The position numbers and the translations under genes are program-made. Under the pieces are notes generated by a model. That model was given only the letters and a program-made list of their open reading frames with translations, did no database searches and had not been told where the DNA came from. This document shows, in pieces, positions 58,763-64,000 of a stretch of DNA of 64,000 bases. Origin of the DNA: Hahellaceae bacterium (GTDB taxonomy: Bacteria; Pseudomonadota; Gammaproteobacteria; Pseudomonadales; Oleiphilaceae); contig JACKOB010000005.1 in assembly GCA_024234575.1 (NCBI GenBank), positions 186,001 to 250,000 of the forward strand. The letters run 5' to 3'. Positions within the stretch are counted from its first letter, which is position 1, and each line of letters opens with the position of its first letter.

Positions 58763-59905
58763 TTAAGACGACCTTTCTGCCAGCCAATCAGCACTGATCG
58801 CCCACGCATTTTCTGAAGACTTCGAACCAGCGAAAACGCCTGCATGCCCTCCTGGCACCACGCAAAACTGCTTGTCCTGCGAAGCGACTATATCCAGCAC
58901 CTTTCTCGCCGCTCGTTTGCTAACCAGTTTGTCCGAGTCGCCAGCAAACGCCAAGATCGACGCATCTATTTTAATAAACTCAGCATGCCCTTCCCCCATA
59001 CGCATTCGCCCCTTAGCCATGGTGTTATTAATACCCATATGCACCACCATGCCTTTAATGGTTTCTCCTGGATAATCGACCATGTCGTCGAACCACTGCT
59101 TCATTGTCTGATGTGTCTTGATATATTCCCGGTCCCACATATTTACCAATAATTCCCAATAACTGATCACACTCCCCAGAGGATTGGTAAGTTTAAAGAC
59201 TGTGGAGCTGACCCAACCGGGAATGTGCAGATAACGGGAAGGTAAATCCATTAATGAAAAATTCAACACCTGCGAAATGATTTGTGCGGGCCGATAGGTT
59301 AATGACAGAACCCTGCCCGCTACGCCGCCTTGATGCATATCTACGGGGCTGGCAACCGTAACAATATTTTTTATATGCGGATCTTGTGATGCGGCGGCAT
59401 ACATAAGTGTTAACAACCCACCCATGCAATAAGCAAAAATCGATACATCGTCTTGCCCGCTGACCTTCCGTACCTGTTTCAGTGCCGCAGGCATCCAGTC
59501 AAGTACATAGGTTTCTAACGAAATATCACTGTGATCTGCGGTGACCTCACCCCAATCGATAAGATAAACATCAAAGCCCTTCGCCAAAAAGAATCGCACA
59601 ATACTTCGCTGAGGCAATAAATCAAAAATCATTGACGTTGCCGCTAATGGCGGCACCAAAACCAGTGGCACACGATGTTGGGTTTTATTGACGGCAATGA
59701 TTTCGTCGCCTACCTGAATTTCATCTTCTTCCAGCGGTAAATAGTGCCGCACCGACATAATACGATCACGATAAATCACGTCGTAGGGTGACAAGTTGCT
59801 GACAATAAAATTCTCGGAAAACATCTTTCGCTCAATGGCGTTAATAACAAACCAAAAGGCTTTTTCAGACAACGAGGGTGGCTGTTTACTATCCGGCCTA
59901 TTCAT
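58763..59905 (-). CDS. phaC: PhaC-like poly(3-hydroxyalkanoate) synthase (short form)
   Basis: From the ATG at 59905 (AAGGA 10 bases upstream) the protein has 380 residues. It has an alpha/beta hydrolase fold with the PhaC lipase-like box FAYCMGGLLTLMYA (nucleophile Cys), Asp in FAGDSDKLVSKR and His in PGGHAGVF. These are the PhaC catalytic residues. Length is near class III synthases (about 355), which need a PhaE partner; no phaE, phaA, phaB or phasin gene is adjacent. It polymerises hydroxyacyl-CoA into storage granules. A lone role as a related thioesterase cannot be excluded. Confidence 0.85.
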   Translation of the reverse strand: MNRPDSKQPPSLSEKAFWFVINAIERKMFSENFIVSNLSPYDVIYRDRIMSVRHYLPLEEDEIQVGDEIIAVNKTQHRVPLVLVPPLAATSMIFDLLPQRSIVRFFLAKGFDVYLIDWGEVTADHSDISLETYVLDWMPAALKQVRKVSGQDDVSIFAYCMGGLLTLMYAAASQDPHIKNIVTVASPVDMHQGGVAGRVLSLTYRPAQIISQVLNFSLMDLPSRYLHIPGWVSSTVFKLTNPLGSVISYWELLVNMWDREYIKTHQTMKQWFDDMVDYPGETIKGMVVHMGINNTMAKGRMRMGEGHAEFIKIDASILAFAGDSDKLVSKRAARKVLDIVASQDKQFCVVPGGHAGVFAGSKSSENAWAISADWLAERSS

Positions 59906-59956
59906 AACAGCTTGTTCCTTATAATTAATGTATTCACTCAATATCCAATATGCAGG

Positions 59957-60991
59957 CTATGGGCAAGGATAAGTATACTGTGAGTGCACGCTTTCTAAAG
60001 CATCAAGCACCTCGGAAGATAACGAAAGATCAATAGAATCTATATTACTCGTAAGCTGCGCCATGGATGTTGCACCAATAATATTCGCCGTAACAAATGG
60101 CCTGCTGTTTACGAAAGCAAGCGCCATTTGGGCAGGGTCCAACTCGTGTTTGTGGGCAATATCCACATAAGCCCGGGTTGCCTCTTCTGCCTTGTTGGAG
60201 GTGTAGCGGGCAAACCTTTGATACAACGACAGCCGGGCCCCTGGTGGGCGGGCACCACCCAAATACTTTCCACTGAGCACCCCAAAAGCGAGCGGAGAAT
60301 AAGCAAGTAACCCTACCGCTTCTCGATGAGAGATTTCAGCCAGACCCAGTTCGAAAGACCGGTTTAACAAATTATAGGGATTCTGTATCGATGCTACACG
60401 AGGCAAGCCTGATTTTTCGGCAAGCGATAACGCATGCATAACCCCCCAGGGCGTTTCGTTCGACAACCCCACAGCGCGAATCTTTCCTGCATCCACCAGA
60501 TCTTTCAGCACGCCTAGCGTTTCTTCAAGACTAATACCCAGCGCTTCACCAGGCTCATAGCCGAGTTTTCCGAAGAAGTTCGTCGGCCGCTCGGGCCAAT
60601 GCAGCTGGTATAAGTCTATATAATCTGTGCGCAGCCGGGCCAGGCTGTCATTCAGCGCCTGCTCAATATGTTTGCGATTGAGTCTCGGCCCACCACGCAA
60701 ATATCCCAGCCAATCACCCGGCCCGGCCACCTTGGAGGCCACTATCAGCTGCTCGCGATTGTGGCGTGACGCTAACCATGACCCCAAATAAGATTCTGTC
60801 AGGCCTTGGGTTTCAGGCTTTGGGGGCACGGGATACATTTCTGCAACATCAATAAAATTAATGCCCCGACTTACAGCGTAATCCAGCTGTTGATGTGCTT
60901 CACTCTCACTGTTTTGCTCTCCCCATGTCATACTACCCAAACAGATAGCACTCACATTGATACCTGTTTTCCCTAATGACCGGTATTGCAT
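59957..60991 (-). CDS. tas: Tas-like aldo/keto reductase
   Basis: The 344-residue protein is close to E. coli Tas: MQYRSLGKTGINVSAICLGS, then TWGEQNSESEAHQQLDYA and DVAEMYPVPPKPETQGLTE. It has the catalytic tetrad region (DVAEMY, and ASKVAGPG) and the NADPH-binding LALAFVNSRPFVTANIIGA-type stretch near the C-terminus (as MALAFVNSRPF). Substrate unknown; Tas suppresses tyrosine auxotrophy in E. coli when overproduced. It lies 52 bases upstream of phaC on the same strand. Confidence 0.93.
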   Translation of the reverse strand: MQYRSLGKTGINVSAICLGSMTWGEQNSESEAHQQLDYAVSRGINFIDVAEMYPVPPKPETQGLTESYLGSWLASRHNREQLIVASKVAGPGDWLGYLRGGPRLNRKHIEQALNDSLARLRTDYIDLYQLHWPERPTNFFGKLGYEPGEALGISLEETLGVLKDLVDAGKIRAVGLSNETPWGVMHALSLAEKSGLPRVASIQNPYNLLNRSFELGLAEISHREAVGLLAYSPLAFGVLSGKYLGGARPPGARLSLYQRFARYTSNKAEEATRAYVDIAHKHELDPAQMALAFVNSRPFVTANIIGATSMAQLTSNIDSIDLSLSSEVLDALESVHSQYTYPCP

Positions 60992-61164
60992 TACTTTTTC
61001 CTCTTCTCAGCAAATACTGCAGCATTAAAGCAAGCATTGAGCAATTCATAAAACAAAATTTCTCCAGAGGCTCGCAACGTCATCTCTCTGTCACATAGTT
61101 GTCGCGCCAATGTCATGGCGGTAGTAAATAGTTACACCATGCTACATGGGGTGAGACAAACATA

Positions 61165-62430
61165 ATGATAACTAAAAAACGTATCAGCATTATTTCTGAA
61201 ACTTATTCTCCCGAATTGAATGGCGTTGCTACAACGTTAACCTATCTTGTTTCGGGCCTCCTGGCGAACGGACACGAAATTAACGTGATTCGTCCAAGAC
61301 AAAACAGCTTCGAGAAGGACGGGCTCATCGATGGTATCCACCATACGTTTTTTAATAGACTGCTAATACCTGGCTATCCGGATCTTTGCTTCGGCATGCT
61401 CGCTAAAAGTAAACTCGTCAAACTGTGGCGGTCATACCCACCGGATATAATTTACGTCGCGACTAAAGGCCCTCTTGGCTGGAGTGCGATCAGCGCCGCC
61501 AACCAGCTGGATATACCTGTGCTGTCAGGATTCCATAGCAACTTGTACCGTTTCAGTTGCCACCATGGTCTCGGCTGGTTCTCTAAGTTAATGACGACTT
61601 ACTACCGTATTTTCCATAACCGCTCTCTGGGCACCCTTGTACCAACCCGAGACATGAAAAAACAGCTGACCAATTGGGGCATCAAAAATGTCTCTGTTGT
61701 GAGCAGAGGAGTCGACTGCGAACGATTCTCCCCAGCTCACCGCAGCGATGCACTTCGTCAACAGTGGGGATTAGGGCATCAGGATACAGCAGTACTTTAT
61801 GTTGGCAGACTGGCAGCCGAAAAAAACTTGCCGCTGGCGATCAGTGCGTTTAAACGAATGCACGGCCTCAACACCAGATCAAGATTCATATTGGTCGGTG
61901 ACGGCCCACTGAAGGCATCACTAGAGATGGCTCATCCCGACTTCATTTTTGCAGGAACCCAAACCGGACAAGCACTATCAGAACACTTCGCTTCTGCAGA
62001 TATTTTTTTGTTTCCCGGCGCTTTCGACACCTTTGGCAATGTCGTCATTGAAGCGATGGCAAGCGGGCTTGGCGTTCTGGCGTTTCGCCATGGGGCTGCG
62101 CACGAACACATTGTGGACATGGATAATGGACTAACCGTAGCAAGGCAAAATGCCGAAGCGTTTGTTCGTGCCGGGATCAAACTGGCCTGCCAACCAATAT
62201 TATTGAAACTAATAAGAGAGAGTGCGAGAAATACAGCGTACGGAATTAACTGGAAAACCGTGATCAACGACTTTGAAGCGCAAATAGGCTTCGCCATAAG
62301 GAAGAAGAAAAGTGATCTCCGAAGCCGAAGCACGGTACCTGAATCAAACCAAACAAGCCTCCAACAGCAGAACAAGCCAAAGGTTTCTGCGCATCGAGAA
62401 AAAAGAGGGAGCATTTTGCAAAAAGGTTAA
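61165..62430 (+). CDS. GT4-family glycosyltransferase
   Basis: This 421-residue protein has the GT-B fold with an N-terminal ISETYSPELNGVATTLTYL and a C-terminal nucleotide-binding half: VLYVGRLAAEKNLPLAISAF, ILVGDGPL and DTFGNVVIEAMASGLGVL. The usual EX7E motif appears as DX7E (Asp for the first Glu). The last 45 or so residues are basic and low-complexity. It is closest to GDP-mannose-dependent alpha-mannosyltransferases of the MgtA kind. No other glycan genes are nearby, so the acceptor is unknown. Confidence 0.88.
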   Translation: MITKKRISIISETYSPELNGVATTLTYLVSGLLANGHEINVIRPRQNSFEKDGLIDGIHHTFFNRLLIPGYPDLCFGMLAKSKLVKLWRSYPPDIIYVATKGPLGWSAISAANQLDIPVLSGFHSNLYRFSCHHGLGWFSKLMTTYYRIFHNRSLGTLVPTRDMKKQLTNWGIKNVSVVSRGVDCERFSPAHRSDALRQQWGLGHQDTAVLYVGRLAAEKNLPLAISAFKRMHGLNTRSRFILVGDGPLKASLEMAHPDFIFAGTQTGQALSEHFASADIFLFPGAFDTFGNVVIEAMASGLGVLAFRHGAAHEHIVDMDNGLTVARQNAEAFVRAGIKLACQPILLKLIRESARNTAYGINWKTVINDFEAQIGFAIRKKKSDLRSRSTVPESNQTSLQQQNKPKVSAHREKRGSILQKG

Positions 62431-62669
62431 CCCTGGGCTTCGCAATCGCAACAGCAACACTTTTCTGCCTTGGGAACAGCGCATTCAGGTTCAGGTTAAT
62501 GACACTTGCGGTTGGCACAATCTATCTATGGCAGCAGTAACTAACCATTTTTTTGATAGCAACTCTCGCGGGAATACCTCTGATTAGACCTGACAAAAGA
62601 AAAATAAAAACTACACTTTAACTATTGGCATTCATCATGATGCTGCTTTTAAATTGATAATGGCCTCAG

Positions 62670-64000
62670 ATGCGCGCTACTTTCGATCAAATATCAACGC
62701 TCTCTCTAAAGCTTGCCGCAGCAATGAGCAAGGCGGCCGTGCTTTGTATTGTCTTACTGATGATCACCCAGCAATCGGCAATCGCCAGCTACAAAGAGCC
62801 GCCAGGCTGGCTCACGGAGTCAGAGCAACTGTGGTTACGACAACATCCACATATCAACGTCGGCCCGGACCCTTACTACCCTCCTATTGAATTTTTTGAT
62901 GGAGAAGGAAATTTCTCTGGTATTGCGGCAGATTATCTACAAGAAATTGAATCCATTCTGGGCATCAAGTTTAGTATTATTAAATTACCCACTTGGGATG
63001 ATGTCATCGCCAAGGCCAAAGCTCGTGAAATCGATATGCTAAGTGCAGCGGCAGAAACACCAAACCGTAAACTCTACCTGAAATTTACCACTGCCTACTT
63101 GAAGTTTCCGGCCGTCATCATTACCCGACAACAGGCCATTCAACACACCACCATGGCCGAACTGGAAGGCAAGCGTGTGGCAGCAACGAAAGGCTATGCC
63201 GTCGCTGAATACATTAAAACTACTTATCCGGGGATTGACCTTATTGAAGTCAACTCTGTCGAAGAAGGGTTGAGCAAGCTGTCTTATGGTGAGCTGGACG
63301 CCATGGTAAGCATTAACGCACCAGCCCTTCACTATATTGAAAAGAACGGTATCGTAAACTTGCATATTGCTGGGATGTCGGGGTACTTCCTTAAAATTGC
63401 CTATGCAACCCGGTCAGACTGGCCGCTGCTGAACAGTATTATGCAAAAAGCGCTGAATGAAATCTCTGCGGAAAAGGCTCAGAAAATCCAGACAAAATGG
63501 ATAAATTCAAGCTTAAACACATGGCAGCCCAGCCAAAACCAAATACTCTGGGCGATCCTGGCTTTCATGCTAAGCACCCTGCTTCTTGCCATCTTTTGGA
63601 ATCACGCCCTTAAATCCAAAGTACGTAAAAAGACGGCTGAAATTCACAAACATATGAAAGCTCTTGAACTCAGCCGCCAGGAAACCTATACCTCGGAGCA
63701 ACGCTTACGCAGCATTTTTAATAGCGCCGACATTGGTTTGTTTATTCATGCCAGCGACGGCACCATTGTCGATATGAATGATAAAGCCCTCACCATGTAC
63801 GGTATGCACCGCGATGATATTAAAAACGTGAGCGTTGCCGGAAACCTCTCGGCACAAGACTGTCCATTCGAACAAATCCCGGTTTACTGGGAGTTGACAC
63901 TCGATGGCCACAGCCAGCGTTTTCCCTGGCAGGCCAAACGATTTGACAATGATGCCGAGTTTGCAGTTGAGGTGTGCTTAACAAAATTAAAAATCCCCGA
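62670..64000 (+). CDS. periplasmic-binding-domain and PAS sensor protein, 3' end cut by window
   Basis: Translating from the ATG at 62670 gives an open frame of 443 codons to the last base, with no stop. In order: a signal peptide (MSKAAVLCIVLLMITQQSA, cleavage near AIA-SYK), a periplasmic solute-binding domain of the SBP_bac_3 kind (VGPDPYYPPIEFFDGEGNFSG, then ETPNRKLYLKFTTAYLKFPA, then ELDAMVSINAPALHYI), one membrane segment (ILAFMLSTLLLAIFW) and a cytoplasmic PAS domain (RLRSIFNSADIGLFIHASDG). A kinase or GGDEF output presumably follows beyond the window. It is 239 bases after the glycosyltransferase. Confidence 0.9.
   Translation, partial: MRATFDQISTLSLKLAAAMSKAAVLCIVLLMITQQSAIASYKEPPGWLTESEQLWLRQHPHINVGPDPYYPPIEFFDGEGNFSGIAADYLQEIESILGIKFSIIKLPTWDDVIAKAKAREIDMLSAAAETPNRKLYLKFTTAYLKFPAVIITRQQAIQHTTMAELEGKRVAATKGYAVAEYIKTTYPGIDLIEVNSVEEGLSKLSYGELDAMVSINAPALHYIEKNGIVNLHIAGMSGYFLKIAYATRSDWPLLNSIMQKALNEISAEKAQKIQTKWINSSLNTWQPSQNQILWAILAFMLSTLLLAIFWNHALKSKVRKKTAEIHKHMKALELSRQETYTSEQRLRSIFNSADIGLFIHASDGTIVDMNDKALTMYGMHRDDIKNVSVAGNLSAQDCPFEQIPVYWELTLDGHSQRFPWQAKRFDNDAEFAVEVCLTKLKIP

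Noticed and set aside
1..64000. CRISPR arrays, insertion sequences, prophage, tRNA or rRNA genes, defence systems
   Set aside because: I looked on both strands for regular repeats, transposase or integrase motifs, cloverleaf-like sequences and known defence domains and saw none.

Overview
The window is a 64 kb piece of a gammaproteobacterial chromosome. Gene order and protein sequences (rpoE-mucA-mucB-rseC-mucD-lepA-lepB-rnc-era-recO-pdxJ, sdhE-ygfX-ygfZ, rpsP-rimM-trmD-rplS, a GacS/BarA-type kinase, olsBA) resemble Pseudomonadales, Oceanospirillales and Cellvibrionales-like marine bacteria rather than enterics. Base composition looks fairly even throughout. I see no insertion sequences, integrases, phage genes, CRISPR arrays, rRNA or tRNA genes, so this is core chromosome rather than an island. 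Species-level assignment is inference.

Layout. (1) 1-2487: the 3' part of a BarA/GacS-type hybrid kinase, cut by the window edge. (2) 2531-13720, all minus strand: the envelope-stress locus rpoE/algU, mucA, mucB, rseC, mucD, then lepA, lepB, a DUF4845 protein, rnc, era, recO and pdxJ, the last four overlapping by a few bases. (3) 14074-18709, plus strand: nadB, the flavinylation factor sdhE, ygfX, the Fe-S/folate protein ygfZ and an HDOD signalling protein. (4) 18769-28355, mostly minus: ung, lysS, prfB (with a programmed frameshift), recJ, thrC, hom, a small putative lipoprotein and dsbC. (5) 28622-32260, minus: rplS, trmD, rimM, rpsP, then ffh. (6) 32621-38054, plus: a YpjD/CcsA-like membrane protein, a CorC/HlyC-type protein, a DUF1631 protein and a TonB-like protein. 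(7) 38178-43932: grxD, a lone hydantoinase-B-like gene, argD, argF and a lone FbpC-type ABC ATPase. (8) 43968-48260: glpK, glpR, glpD with palindromic candidate GlpR operators. (9) 48557-52975: an RstAB-like two-component pair divergent from olsB-olsA (ornithine lipid synthesis), with a convincing four-repeat Pho box before olsB. (10) 52997-62430: FKBP isomerase, acetyl-CoA hydrolase/transferase, hemolysin III, an alpha/beta hydrolase, two small unknowns, a short PhaC-like polyhydroxyalkanoate synthase, a Tas-like aldo/keto reductase and a GT4 glycosyltransferase. (11) 62670-64000: the 5' part of a periplasmic-binding-domain plus PAS sensor protein that runs off the window.

How it fits together. 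Most of the window is translation, RNA processing, protein secretion and quality control, and envelope-stress control (sigma-E, its anti-sigma factors, MucD protease, DsbC, LepB, Ffh). The accessory-like part (38-62 kb) concerns carbon, lipid and storage metabolism: glycerol catabolism, phosphate-sparing ornithine lipids, acyl-CoA hydrolysis and polyhydroxyalkanoate.

I found no clearly undescribed multi-gene system. The most interesting signals are regulatory: the Pho box before olsB, an attenuator-like terminator/antiterminator arrangement in the argD leader, a hairpin just ahead of argF, a candidate sigma-E autoregulatory promoter, and a possible 53-residue N-terminal extension of sigma-E.
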